From contig JBBILQ010000021.1 of NCBI GenBank assembly GCA_037444845.1, forward strand, positions 1-39,344: a stretch of 39,344 nt of DNA, read 5' to 3'. This document shows, one piece after another, positions 15,753 to 23,962 of the stretch; within the stretch, counting starts at the first letter, position 1, and every line of letters begins with the position of its first letter. This stretch comes from JARYMI01 sp037444845. GTDB taxonomy: Bacteria > Acidobacteriota > Aminicenantia > Aminicenantales > UBA8522. The notes under the pieces are model-generated. The model did no database searches. It was not told the origin of the DNA and worked only from the letters and a program-made list of their open reading frames with translations. Made by a program: the position numbers and the translations under genes.

Positions 15753-17197
15753 TTACAAGGAAACGCGCCCGCCTCGTCGGGCTTTTTCTTGTCAGCGATG
15801 TTGTCGGCATTTTCCTGTCCTATTTTTATTCTTACCTTTTCCGGTTTTACGCCTACATCGTTCCGGTCGACCCGGTCAAGGGAATCCCGCCGCTGCGGAA
15901 TTATGTAATCGTTTTTCCTCTTTTTCTGGCCAGCCATCTGGTGATTTTTTACATCCAGCGGTTCTACAAGAGCCGGTTGAAGAGAACCAAGATTGATGAC
16001 TTCTTTTTTATCAGCCTGAACGCTCTCCTGACCATCCTCGTCGTGTCCGCGATCATGAGCTACCTTTACAGCTACAGTCAGGGGCCTGCGCCGCTTTTCC
16101 GCGTGTCTTTCAAGATCTCGCACGGCTTCCTGGCCGTTTACTTTGTGACCGTGATTTTCATTATTTCTTTTCTCCGCAACCAAATCTACTTTTATATGAA
16201 AAGGCGATACGCCCGGGGGTTCAACCTGCAGAATGTCCTTGTCCTGGGAGCGGGAGAGATGGGGAGGGCTGTGGCCCAGAAGATTTCTCAGTACAAAGAC
16301 CTGGGGTTTGTGCTCAAGGGCTTTCTGGACGACGATAAAGAAGTCGGGGAAAAGGTCGATGTCGGCGGGGGCGTGGAAGTCCTCGGCCGCATCGGAGACC
16401 TCGGCGCCATTTTAGAGAAGGGCGAGGTCAGCGAGGTGTTCGTTGCCCTGGACCTGAACAACTATGCCAAAATCTTAGAGACGATCAAGGTGGCCAACAA
16501 GTACGTCGTCAACGTAAGGCTCATTCCCGATCTTTTCCAGTTGCTGACCCTGAAGGCCAATATCCAGGACCTGGATGGTTTCCCGGTCATTTCGATCGAC
16601 GATGTCTCGCTCAAGGGCATCGGAAGCGTTGCCAAACGAGCCTTCGACTTTTTTGTGGCCGCCCTGGGGCTGGTCATCTTCTTGCCCCTTATCCTCATCG
16701 TCGCCCTGCTGACTAAGCTGACTTCCCAAGGGCCTGTCTTCTACAAACAGGAAAGGATGGGGCTGGACGGCCGGAAGTTCACCATGGTCAAGTTCAGGAC
16801 GATGATCTGCGACGCCGAAAAAGAGACAGGGCCGGTGATGTGCCAGGCAGGGGATCCCCGGATCACGAGGGTCGGCCGGTTCCTGCGCAGGTTCAGCATC
16901 GACGAGATCCCACAGCTTGTCAATGTTTTCAAGGGGGAGATGAGCTTGATCGGACCCCGGCCGGAAAGGCCCGGGTTCGTCCGGGAATTTGCCGACAAGA
17001 TTCCCAACTACATGCTCAGGCACAAAGTCAAGTCAGGAATCACAGGCTGGGCCCAGGTTCACGGCTTGAGGCAGGACACATCGATGGATAAACGGATCGA
17101 GTATGACCTCTATTATATGCAGAACTGGTCGCTGGCCCTTGATTTGAAGATCATCTGGATGACCCTGCGCAGGGGTTTTATCGACCGGAATATGTAG
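15749..17197 (+). CDS. Polyprenyl-phosphate sugar-1-phosphate transferase (WcaJ-type)
   Basis: This 482-residue membrane protein initiates exopolysaccharide synthesis by moving a hexose-1-phosphate from a UDP-sugar onto undecaprenyl phosphate. About four or five hydrophobic segments fill residues 10-150. A CoA-binding-like Rossmann domain starts at VLVLGAGEMGRAVAQ. A further hydrophobic segment (FFVAALGLVIFLPLILIVALL, in two stretches) leads into the catalytic bacterial sugar-transferase domain. That domain has MVKFRTM, FSIDEIPQLVNVFKGEMSL, IGPRPERP, SGITGWAQV and DLYYMQNWS. I chose GTG 15749, which overlaps the upstream stop as GTGA and has GGGGAG just before it. ATG 15725 is a longer alternative. 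The 3' end overlaps convergent pgsA by 20 bp. Confidence 0.9.
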   Translation: MITRKRARLVGLFLVSDVVGIFLSYFYSYLFRFYAYIVPVDPVKGIPPLRNYVIVFPLFLASHLVIFYIQRFYKSRLKRTKIDDFFFISLNALLTILVVSAIMSYLYSYSQGPAPLFRVSFKISHGFLAVYFVTVIFIISFLRNQIYFYMKRRYARGFNLQNVLVLGAGEMGRAVAQKISQYKDLGFVLKGFLDDDKEVGEKVDVGGGVEVLGRIGDLGAILEKGEVSEVFVALDLNNYAKILETIKVANKYVVNVRLIPDLFQLLTLKANIQDLDGFPVISIDDVSLKGIGSVAKRAFDFFVAALGLVIFLPLILIVALLTKLTSQGPVFYKQERMGLDGRKFTMVKFRTMICDAEKETGPVMCQAGDPRITRVGRFLRRFSIDEIPQLVNVFKGEMSLIGPRPERPGFVREFADKIPNYMLRHKVKSGITGWAQVHGLRQDTSMDKRIEYDLYYMQNWSLALDLKIIWMTLRRGFIDRNM

Positions 17198-17804
17198 GCA
17201 AGCTCAGCTTGTCCTTGGCAAAAAACGCCAGCCGAATTCCTAAGATGACGTAGTGCGCTCCTGAGAGAATTGTGCTCGTCAGGGCAAGCACATAGAGCGC
17301 CGGCAGAGCGGAAGACAGGCTCACAGACGCCGGGACATAGTTGGCGAGCAGGACGCAAAAGATTGTCAGAGCCTGGCAGACAGTGCTGATTTTCCCCAAG
17401 AAAGAGGGCGGGAAGCTCCTGGTTCTCCGCAGCCGGAAAACAACATAAGCGCCGACGACGATAAGAAGGTCGCGCCCGATGACCACGGCTGTAAGCCAGA
17501 AGGGGATCGAATAGGGAGAGCTAAGCCGTTTGAGAGTGAGCAGGATAAACGCCGTCGAAAGAAGAAGCTTGTCGGCCAACGGGTCGAGAAGCGTTCCGAT
17601 CCTCGTCCGGAGATGGCAGATCCTGGCCGCGAGGCCGTCCAGGAAATCCGTCAGTGCGGCCAGAGCAAAGACAACGAGCGCTCCCAAGGCTTGTCGGCGC
17701 AGGCTCATGGCCACAAACACAGGAACCAGGCCCAGCCTCAGCAGGGTAAGGACGTTGGGCAGAGTCAAGAATTTTTCTTCGGTTTCATCAGCCGTGGGTG
17801 CCAC
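17178..17804 (-). CDS. pgsA: CDP-alcohol phosphatidyltransferase, PgsA-like
   Basis: This 208-residue integral membrane protein carries the CDP-alcohol phosphotransferase signature DG-x2-AR-x8-G-x3-D-x3-D (within DFLDGLAARICHLRTRIG and TLLDPLADK). It follows the N-terminal LTLPNVLTLLRL typical of phosphatidylglycerophosphate synthase. That enzyme condenses CDP-diacylglycerol with glycerol-3-phosphate on the way to phosphatidylglycerol and cardiolipin. About five further hydrophobic helices follow. GTG 17804 has AAGGAG 6 nt upstream. The gene is the last of a run of minus-strand genes, 27 nt after the TPR lipoprotein. Cardiolipin or phosphatidylserine synthases share the motif, but the length and N-terminus favour PgsA. 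Confidence 0.87.
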   Translation of the reverse strand: MAPTADETEEKFLTLPNVLTLLRLGLVPVFVAMSLRRQALGALVVFALAALTDFLDGLAARICHLRTRIGTLLDPLADKLLLSTAFILLTLKRLSSPYSIPFWLTAVVIGRDLLIVVGAYVVFRLRRTRSFPPSFLGKISTVCQALTIFCVLLANYVPASVSLSSALPALYVLALTSTILSGAHYVILGIRLAFFAKDKLSLPTYSGR

Positions 17805-17831
17805 TCGCTTCTCCTTGAATCGGTTAGCCTT

Positions 17832-19151
17832 TTAACGCACCAGGGCCAGGAGAATGTCCATAATCCGGGCGGCCTCCTTCCCGGAAAGGGTTAAATCCGG
17901 CCGGAAGCTTCTGTCAGGGTAGAGCTCCATGACCTGGAAGGAAAGGACCTGGAGGATTGGCATGTAGTAGAGATGTTCGGGCGTGACGTCTCCGATATGA
18001 ATCCTCTCCATCGGGATTTGCCGGATGAACCTGTGGCGCCGCGACTCTAAATGCTTGATGATGCGGAAGACGAGGTCAGCCATTTCGCCTCTCGTCACGG
18101 GCTTCCTTGGCTGAAACGTGTGATTGGAGTAGACATCAAGAAAACCGAGTGATGTGACCTTGAGGATGAATTTCGACGCCCAGGAGGCGGAGATGTCAAC
18201 GATGATAGGAGGCTTAGGGGTCGGTTCGGTCAGAATATCCTTGAGTTTGACGGCGGCCAGAGCGGCCACATCCTCTCTGGTGACAGTCCCGCTGACGGCG
18301 ATTTCAGAGTACCGGCTGGGAAGCTCGTAGATGCCCAGCCGGTTCTTGAGGCTTTCGACCCGCTCCTGGATTGTTTTATTTGCGCTGTCGAGTTCAAGAA
18401 GCTTCTCGTAAAATTCCAGGCTTTTTTCATATTGCCCTGCTTCGCTCAGCGTGGCGGCATAATTTTCCAGCAGCCTTCTGTCCGTCGGCTCTGAGGCGAT
18501 CGCTGCTTTCAGGTGGACAAGAGCGCTGGAGAGCTTTTTTTCTTTCTTGTAGATTTCGGTCAGCGCCTTATGGACGGCGACCGACCCCGGCTCATAATGC
18601 AGCGCTCTGAGATAAGCTTCTTTTGCTTTTTCTGAATCTCCCTTGGAGAGGGCGGTCAGAGCTTCGTCGATCGCCTCCTCTGTTTTTTTCGTCCTCAGGG
18701 CTTCGTACTCGGCCCTGGCCCAGGGATGCTCAGGGTTGATCTTCAAGACCTCGCGGAGCTCGTTGAACGCCTGGTCCTCCTGGCCTGTCCTCTCGTAAAC
18801 CTGCGCTAATGCGAGATGGGCCAGAGACAGGCCAGGAAACTCAGTGAGAGCCGATCTGAAGTATGCTTCGGCAGTCGTCAAATCTTCGCGAAGGAAGGAA
18901 ATGTAACCCAAGCCAACATAATAGAGAGGGCTTTCCAGCCCAAGCCTGGAGAGGGAGCGTTCCGCTTTATCTCCCCTTCCCTGACGGATAAAATTCCACG
19001 CTTCCTCAGCTAAGATGCGTTCCTCCAGGGTCATGGCCGTGATCAGGGATTGAGGCAGATTCTCGATGTAAAAGCTCGGAGGAGGCGGTGGGACGGTGGC
19101 GCAAGCGGCCACGAGCAGGGAAAGAAAAAAGAGGAGATACGCTTTTTTCAC
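17832..19151 (-). CDS. TPR lipoprotein with C-terminal SLH-like region
   Basis: This 439-residue protein has a lipoprotein signal, LLVAAC with the lipidated Cys17, followed by a poly-Pro stretch. About five or six TPR-like helical repeats fill residues 40-270; two clear units are LAHLALAQVYERTGQEDQAF and LLENYAATLSEAGQYEKSLE. The last 150 residues resemble S-layer-homology repeats: VTREDVAALAAVKL, then FLDVYSNHTFQPRKPVTRGE, and a final LYPDRSFRPDLTLSGKEAAR. SLH regions bind cell-wall polymers in other bacteria, so this may be a periplasmic scaffold between outer membrane and wall. The exact role is unknown. GTG 19151 overlaps the hflX stop as GTGA; TTG 19154 is an alternative closer to AAGGAG. 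It is cotranscribed with hflX and pgsA. Confidence 0.75.
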   Translation of the reverse strand: MKKAYLLFFLSLLVAACATVPPPPPSFYIENLPQSLITAMTLEERILAEEAWNFIRQGRGDKAERSLSRLGLESPLYYVGLGYISFLREDLTTAEAYFRSALTEFPGLSLAHLALAQVYERTGQEDQAFNELREVLKINPEHPWARAEYEALRTKKTEEAIDEALTALSKGDSEKAKEAYLRALHYEPGSVAVHKALTEIYKKEKKLSSALVHLKAAIASEPTDRRLLENYAATLSEAGQYEKSLEFYEKLLELDSANKTIQERVESLKNRLGIYELPSRYSEIAVSGTVTREDVAALAAVKLKDILTEPTPKPPIIVDISASWASKFILKVTSLGFLDVYSNHTFQPRKPVTRGEMADLVFRIIKHLESRRHRFIRQIPMERIHIGDVTPEHLYYMPILQVLSFQVMELYPDRSFRPDLTLSGKEAARIMDILLALVR

Positions 19152-20422
19152 CAATTCTCTTCTCCTTTGGAGAGATAAGGCAGATAGTTTATCATAAATT
19201 TCGGGTTGGCCATGACCTTAAGCTCCGAGCAATCGCCGTTTTCTCTTCTCTTCAGCACGATGGACCACCTGGGGAAAGAGGACAGAATGTCCCTTTTTTC
19301 CTGGGGAATTCTCAGATAAAAAAGCCTGAAATTGTGAAAAAGGACTGTCCTTATCTTTTCCTTTAGGCTCGGTATGCCCTCACCTGTTTTGGCCGAGATG
19401 AAGACGTTCGCCTTGCCGGAGCTTGCGTTCCGCGCGAGGAGGTCATCCTTGGAGGAGAGGAGGTCGATTTTGTTGAAAACGTTGATGACCGGGATGTCCG
19501 CGGCGTCGATCTCAGCGAGGATTGATTCGACGGCTTTTGCCTGTCGGTCTGAAGTCGGGGAGGAGACATCGATGACGTGGAGAAGACAGTCAGCTTCTTT
19601 AATCTCCTCGAGCGTGGCCCAAAAAGACGAAACCAGCTCGACCGGAAGTTTCCTGATGAACCCAACCGTATCGCTCAGGAAGAAATAGAGTCCGTCTGAG
19701 AATTCGACCCGGCGAAGGACAGGGTCGAGCGTGGCGAAGAGGGCCGGCGAGGTGTGCATGGCCTCGCGGCAGAGATGGTTAAAAAGCGTGGACTTTCCGG
19801 CGCTCGTGTAGCCGACCAGAGAGACGGTCGGGACCGGGCTTTCCTTCCGGCTCTTCCGCTGGTTCTCCCGTCTTTCCTGGATTCCCAGGATTTCCTTCTT
19901 GATCCGGGATATCCGGTCTATGATGCGGCGCCGGTCTTCCTCTAACTTTTTCTCGCCCGGGCCCCGGGTTCCGATGCCGGCTCCGAGGCGGGAGAGAGCG
20001 ACCCCTTTGCCCACCAGCCGAGGCAGGAGATAATTGAGCTGGGCCAGTTCGACCTGGAGCTTGCCTTCATTGCTCTTGGCTCGCTGGGCGAAGATGTCTA
20101 AGATGAGCTGGGTCCTGTCGATGACTTTAGCCTGAGTCCGGTCCTCCAGGCTTCTCTGCTGAATAGGGCTGAGGTTGTGGTCAAAAATGACGAGGTCGGC
20201 CCCGAGCTCCTCGCGGACCCGGGCCAGTTCTTCAGCCTTTCCTTGGCCGACGAAGTACTTAGGGCTGATCCCCGGCCTGACCTGATAAATTTTCTCGACG
20301 ACCTCTGCACCGGCCGCAGCCGCGAGCTGGCTTAACTCGGCCATCGACTCTTCGGCCTCTCCTTTTTCTTTCTGGCTCTTGGCGAGGTGGACGAGGATGG
20401 CCTTTTCTGCGTCAGGTGGCAA
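19148..20422 (-). CDS. hflX: GTPase HflX
   Basis: This 424-residue GTPase belongs to the HflX family, which binds 50S subunits and splits stalled or hibernating ribosomes. The N-terminal domain has YFVGQGKAEEL, FDHNLSPIQQRSLE and IDRTQLILDIFAQRA, then GIGTRGPGEKKLE. The G domain has GYTSAGKST (204-212), TLDPVLRR, DTVGFIRKLP (from 251) and NKID (317-320). A Ser replaces the more usual Asn in the P-loop. I placed the start at TTG 20422. GGAGG lies 6 nt upstream, and the product then begins PPDAEKAILVHL, aligning with the E. coli N-terminus. This start overlaps the end of miaA by 11 bp. Longer frames read back into miaA without supporting signals. Confidence 0.93.
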   Translation of the reverse strand: MPPDAEKAILVHLAKSQKEKGEAEESMAELSQLAAAAGAEVVEKIYQVRPGISPKYFVGQGKAEELARVREELGADLVIFDHNLSPIQQRSLEDRTQAKVIDRTQLILDIFAQRAKSNEGKLQVELAQLNYLLPRLVGKGVALSRLGAGIGTRGPGEKKLEEDRRRIIDRISRIKKEILGIQERRENQRKSRKESPVPTVSLVGYTSAGKSTLFNHLCREAMHTSPALFATLDPVLRRVEFSDGLYFFLSDTVGFIRKLPVELVSSFWATLEEIKEADCLLHVIDVSSPTSDRQAKAVESILAEIDAADIPVINVFNKIDLLSSKDDLLARNASSGKANVFISAKTGEGIPSLKEKIRTVLFHNFRLFYLRIPQEKRDILSSFPRWSIVLKRRENGDCSELKVMANPKFMINYLPYLSKGEENW

Positions 20423-21338
20423 GCCGGGCCTCCAGAAAATTCTCGAGCTGGACCAGGTCATCTGCTTCAAACCACTGGATTCCTTCCATCTTCTTGAACC
20501 AGGTCATTTGCCTTTTGGCGAAGCGCCTCGTATCTCTTTTGGTCAGGCTCAGAGCCACGTCGATGGAGATATCTCCCTTCAGGTGCTTAAGGACATACTT
20601 GTAGCCCAGAGCGCGGAAAGGGGGGGAGGTTTCCTCAACGCCGCGGCTGAGGAGAGACCTCACTTCATCGACAAGGCCGAGAGAAAACATCCTGCCTGCT
20701 CTTTCTTCGATTCTCCGATATAGTTCTTCTCTTTTTAATTTTAAACCAATTTTAATCGGATTGAAATCCTTGATCTCTGTTTTCGTCAGCGAAAAATGGG
20801 CGGAGATGGGTTTGCCCGTTTGGTGGAAAACCTCCAGAGCGCGAATGACCCGAATCCTGTCGCGCTGGCCGATGAGGCTGGCATAGACGGGGTCAACTTC
20901 CTCGAGCTCTTTTCTAAGAGCGTCCAGGCCCTGTTCGCGTGCCCGGCGTTCCAGTTTCTCGCGCACCTCTGGGTTGCGTCCTGGACCAGGGAAAAGGCCG
21001 CTGAGGAGCGCCTTTAGATACAGCCCGCTCCCGCCGACGATGAAGGGGAGCCGGCCGCGTCCCCTGATCAGACGAATGGCTGCCAGGGCTTCCCTGACAA
21101 AATCGGCTGCTGTGAACTGGACGGACGGTTCGGCTATATCCAGGAGATGGTGGGGGACAGACCGGCGCATGGCCGGCGTCGGCTTATCAGTGCCTACGTC
21201 AAAGCCCCGATAGACTTGCATGGAGTCGCAGCTGATGATCTCGCCGCCAAACCTCTTGGCAAGACGCAAACCTGCGGCACTTTTTCCCACTCCTGTGGGG
21301 CCGAGGAGGATGACCAAGTATTTCGTGTTAGAATGCAA
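20412..21338 (-). CDS. miaA: tRNA dimethylallyltransferase MiaA
   Basis: This 308-residue enzyme adds a dimethylallyl group to N6 of A37 in tRNAs reading UNN codons. The P-loop LLGPTGVGKSAAGL lies at the N-terminus. EIISCDSMQVYRGFDVGTDKP follows in two parts, then PHHLLDI, the IVGGSGLYLKAL helix and KRQMTWFKK near the C-terminus. The only in-frame upstream start is TTG 21338, because a stop codon lies three codons before it. It has no Shine-Dalgarno and lies inside the last codons of a 26-residue reading frame, so its translation is probably coupled to that microprotein. The 3' end overlaps hflX. This is the conserved miaA-hflX pairing without an intervening hfq. Confidence 0.95.
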   Translation of the reverse strand: MHSNTKYLVILLGPTGVGKSAAGLRLAKRFGGEIISCDSMQVYRGFDVGTDKPTPAMRRSVPHHLLDIAEPSVQFTAADFVREALAAIRLIRGRGRLPFIVGGSGLYLKALLSGLFPGPGRNPEVREKLERRAREQGLDALRKELEEVDPVYASLIGQRDRIRVIRALEVFHQTGKPISAHFSLTKTEIKDFNPIKIGLKLKREELYRRIEERAGRMFSLGLVDEVRSLLSRGVEETSPPFRALGYKYVLKHLKGDISIDVALSLTKRDTRRFAKRQMTWFKKMEGIQWFEADDLVQLENFLEARLAT

Positions 21339-21408
21339 TTTTGATCAGAAGAACAACGGCAAGCCCGGTGAGGAGAATAAGAAGAGCGCGGACTTGCTTC
21401 CTGTTCAA
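21328..21408 (-). CDS. Predicted 26-residue single-helix membrane microprotein
   Basis: This frame runs TTG (21408) to TAA (21328). The product starts with a short basic head (NRKQVR, residues 2-7) and continues with a hydrophobic helix of about 15 residues rich in Leu, Val and Ile (8-22), ending KIAF. Its TTG overlaps the stop of the DUF4388 gene as TTGA. GGAG lies 7 nt upstream. Its last 11 bases overlap the start of miaA, which lacks its own ribosome site. These three features argue for real translation rather than chance. It could be a functional membrane peptide or a leader whose translation opens miaA. I know no family for it; the reading is an inference. Confidence 0.5.
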   Translation of the reverse strand: MNRKQVRALLILLTGLAVVLLIKIAF

Positions 21409-22508
21409 CCCTGGTCTCCGATCCTTTCCAGGTTTCTGACCAGAGCGGCTTCGTGATCGTCGCCCAGGGTTTTCTTGACCGCCAAAACTTCAGCCACCAA
21501 GATTTCATTGAGAACCTGGATGATCGCTTTCCTGCTTTCGGGATTAGAGAAGCTCAGGCTGAAGAACGACACGGGTTTGAGCTCGATGCGGCCGTCGGTC
21601 CTCAGCTCGAGGCTCTGCAACGAAGGAGCCAGGCGGAGCTTGACCTCGTCCAGAGCCTTTTCCAGGACGTTGATAGCGACGGGGCCGATTTCTTTGGAGA
21701 TATACTTATAAATGGAAGAGCATTTATCGTTGAAGTCGGCCCAGATTTTTTCTGCTTCGCCGCTGGAGGGCTCGGAAGCCGGCTTGAACGCATTCCTGGG
21801 CTGCCGGAATCCGGCCATTCCGACCTGGAACAGGCTGAAAAGAACCTTCTGAGTTTCTTTTTTCCCTAAATGGCTCTGCGCATAGAGGTCCTGAAGTCGG
21901 GGAGAATGCCTGAGGAGGTTGAGCAGGTATCTTTCATGAGGGGCCAGGCGGAGGAAGCCGGCATGTCCCGGTGAGAGGATCTGAAGGGATTCTGACTCGG
22001 CAGGGAGCGAGGCTTCGATCAGGCTCGAATTGTCCATCCGGCGGATGCCCTGGAGAATAAATTCGAGGCTGGCCACGGTCATCAGGATGTGCGGCTCGGA
22101 CAGCTCTCCCCCGGAATCGAAGGCATACTCGCCCTCCGGCCAGTCAAAGAGCGGGAAAAGACTCTCCAGCCAGAATCCTGTCAGGAGCTCCCAGGTTCGC
22201 GGCGGAGAGAGAATCTCCCGCTCGATCAGGCTGCGCGTGAAAGAGACGTTTTTTTCCTGAGCATAAGCCCGGGTTGCCTCCGCATCTTCCCCGGAGAGGA
22301 TCCCGGCTTCGGCCAGTTTTGCCTGGAATTCTTCAGCCGGGAAGGAAATCTCTGTCAGGGCCAAGTCTCCTTTAGAGAAAGAGAGAACTCTGACGGCATC
22401 TCCTCTCTGCAGCCTCAGCAGGCCCGTTCTTTTTTTCTCCCAGAGACGAAGGAGAAGCTGGGGCAGGGGAGTGATGGCAAGGTTTCCGCGCCAGGAGTTA
22501 TCGTCCAT
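21405..22508 (-). CDS. DUF4388-domain protein
   Basis: This 367-residue soluble protein starts with a DUF4388-type domain (about residues 5-100): GNLAITPLPQLLLRLWEKK, then TGLLRL and the FSKGDLALTE strand. Such domains occur in PatA-like and gliding or signalling proteins of several phyla and have no settled biochemical role. The middle contains TWELLTGFW and an aromatic WPEGEYAFDSG segment. The C-terminal 150 residues are helical and unrecognised. The ATG lies 6 nt after a promoter -10 box with no ribosome site. It opens an apparent operon with the microprotein, miaA, hflX, the TPR lipoprotein and pgsA. A sensing or assembly function is plausible, not shown. Confidence 0.65.
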   Translation of the reverse strand: MDDNSWRGNLAITPLPQLLLRLWEKKRTGLLRLQRGDAVRVLSFSKGDLALTEISFPAEEFQAKLAEAGILSGEDAEATRAYAQEKNVSFTRSLIEREILSPPRTWELLTGFWLESLFPLFDWPEGEYAFDSGGELSEPHILMTVASLEFILQGIRRMDNSSLIEASLPAESESLQILSPGHAGFLRLAPHERYLLNLLRHSPRLQDLYAQSHLGKKETQKVLFSLFQVGMAGFRQPRNAFKPASEPSSGEAEKIWADFNDKCSSIYKYISKEIGPVAINVLEKALDEVKLRLAPSLQSLELRTDGRIELKPVSFFSLSFSNPESRKAIIQVLNEILVAEVLAVKKTLGDDHEAALVRNLERIGDQG

Positions 22509-22514
22509 ACGAAT

Positions 22515-22543
22515 ACTTTATGAGGAGAGCGCCTTTCTGTCAA
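22515..22543 (-). promoter_or_regulatory. Leaderless-type promoter of the DUF4388-miaA-hflX operon
   Basis: On the minus strand TTGACA (22543-22538) and TAAAGT (22520-22515) are spaced by 17 bp. Only 6 nt separate the -10 box from ATG 22508, and there is no Shine-Dalgarno. Transcription would begin at about the A of the start codon. The promoter lies in the 46-bp gap behind the Yip1-like gene. Confidence 0.6.
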
Positions 22544-22554
22544 TCGCTTTTGAA

Positions 22555-23256
22555 TTATTGGAACAGGCGGAGCTGGAGGAGGCCGAGGCCGATGGCCAAA
22601 AGGCTCTTGAGCACCCAGAATGTGTAGGAAATAAAAAGGCCTTTCTTGACGTCGAACTTGAAGGCGTAAGCGAGGCCAAGACCGAAAATGCCGAAGAGCC
22701 AGAGCTGGAAGAAGTCAACCTGGCTGAGAATAACGTAGGCGGGTGACGTGACTTCGAGGGTCGGGAAAAAAATGGCCAGGCCGGTTGAGGTTTGCATGAC
22801 GGATTTTCGGCTGAGGACGAGCAGCAGCCTGACACCGTTTCCGAGGACTTTATCCACAAAGTTAGCATGAATCAGGAGGGAAAAAACCTGAAGATAGCTA
22901 CCCTGGGTGGAGGCCAGACGGCCCATTCCCAGGACGATCAGCGCTGAAAAAAGGAGGCCGATGAGATAGGTCACCGGGACGATGACTCCTGCGCTCAGAA
23001 GACGGGAACCTGATTTGATCCGCTCAAGGGCCTGGTTGTACCTTTCTTCGCCCCACCTATCCTTGAGCTTGGCTGCATGGTCCTCCCAGAGCTGCGAGCT
23101 ATCCTTTTGCATGATGGGCGCGATGAGATAACTGTAGAGGACGATAACGATGAGGAGGACGATGAGAGCGTCTACCCAGATGGGCTTTGCAGCGATTGCC
23201 CGGAACGTCCTGCCCGGGTCGAGAAATGTCCCGAAAAACCGGCTGATGAAATTCAT
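22555..23256 (-). CDS. Yip1-like integral membrane protein
   Basis: This 233-residue protein has about five hydrophobic segments: ALIVLLIVIVLYSYLIAP near residue 32, then ones around 95-115, 125-150, 165-200 and 205-230. A charged loop, WEDHAAKLKDRWGEERYNQA, follows the first helix. The N-terminal F-x-FLDPGRTFRAIA segment before the first helix is characteristic of bacterial Yip1-domain proteins. I chose ATG 23256, because AAGGAGG lies 6 nt upstream whereas ATG 23262 abuts it. The gene begins 2 nt after the ABC ATPase stop. It takes the place normally held by a MacB-type permease. Whether it is the ATPase's membrane partner is an open inference; it lacks the large periplasmic domain of MacB. 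Confidence 0.55.
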   Translation of the reverse strand: MNFISRFFGTFLDPGRTFRAIAAKPIWVDALIVLLIVIVLYSYLIAPIMQKDSSQLWEDHAAKLKDRWGEERYNQALERIKSGSRLLSAGVIVPVTYLIGLLFSALIVLGMGRLASTQGSYLQVFSLLIHANFVDKVLGNGVRLLLVLSRKSVMQTSTGLAIFFPTLEVTSPAYVILSQVDFFQLWLFGIFGLGLAYAFKFDVKKGLFISYTFWVLKSLLAIGLGLLQLRLFQ

Positions 23257-23258
23257 CC

Positions 23259-23960
23259 TCATCCTCCTTTCCGCTCTTCCCTGTCAATCCTGCCGTCGAG
23301 AAGGTGGATGATCCGCTCTGCCTGGCTGGCCACGTCCTTATCGTGAGTGACGATGATGATCGTATTCCCCCGGGCATGGAGTCTGCGGAAGAGGCTGAGT
23401 ATCTCGGCTCCAGTCTTGGAATCGAGATTTCCTGTCGGCTCATCGGCCAGCAGGATGGAAGGTTCGTTAACCAGCGCCCGGGCAATCGCCACGCGTTGCC
23501 TTTCTCCTCCAGAAAGCTCCGGCGGCCGGTGGTTCATCCGCGGCCCCATCTCGACCATCTCCAGAGCCTGGCTGGCCTTCACTTCCCTCTCCCGCTTTTT
23601 CATTCCTTTATAAATGAGCGGCAGTTCGACATTCCGAAAGGCCGTGGCCCGTGGGAGGAGGTTGAAGACCTGGAAGACGAAACCGATCTCGCTGTTGCGG
23701 ACGTGGGCGAGCTCGTTTTCATTCATGGAGCTGACGAGCTTCCCGTTCAGGTAGTACTCCCCTTGTGATGGGGTGTCCAGGCAGCCGATCAGGTTCATCA
23801 GGGTTGATTTTCCCGAGCCAGAGGGACCCATGATGGCCAGGAACTCGTTGGGCTTGACGGCAAAAGAAACCCCTTGCAGGGCTTTCACTTCCGTCTTTTC
23901 CAGCTTGTAGATTTTCCAGAGGTTCTCCGCCCTTATAAGGGCGCTGTCAGGAGAAGCCAT
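23259..23960 (-). CDS. ABC transporter ATPase, MacB/LolD type
   Basis: This 233-residue ATPase has Walker A GPSGSGKST, a Q-loop within IGFVFQVFNLLPRATAFRNV, the signature LSGGERQRVAIARAL and Walker B ILLADEPTGNLDS. The switch His is in VTHD. The FQ.FNLLP...NVELPL pattern and DEPTGNLDSKTG are typical of the MacB/LolD/FtsE group, which powers transenvelope efflux or lipoprotein release rather than transport across one membrane. ATG 23960 has GAAGG upstream and follows the adaptor gene by 2 nt. No matching permease of the MacB/FtsX fold is in the window. Confidence 0.92.
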   Translation of the reverse strand: MASPDSALIRAENLWKIYKLEKTEVKALQGVSFAVKPNEFLAIMGPSGSGKSTLMNLIGCLDTPSQGEYYLNGKLVSSMNENELAHVRNSEIGFVFQVFNLLPRATAFRNVELPLIYKGMKKREREVKASQALEMVEMGPRMNHRPPELSGGERQRVAIARALVNEPSILLADEPTGNLDSKTGAEILSLFRRLHARGNTIIIVTHDKDVASQAERIIHLLDGRIDREERKGG

Positions 23961-23962
23961 CC

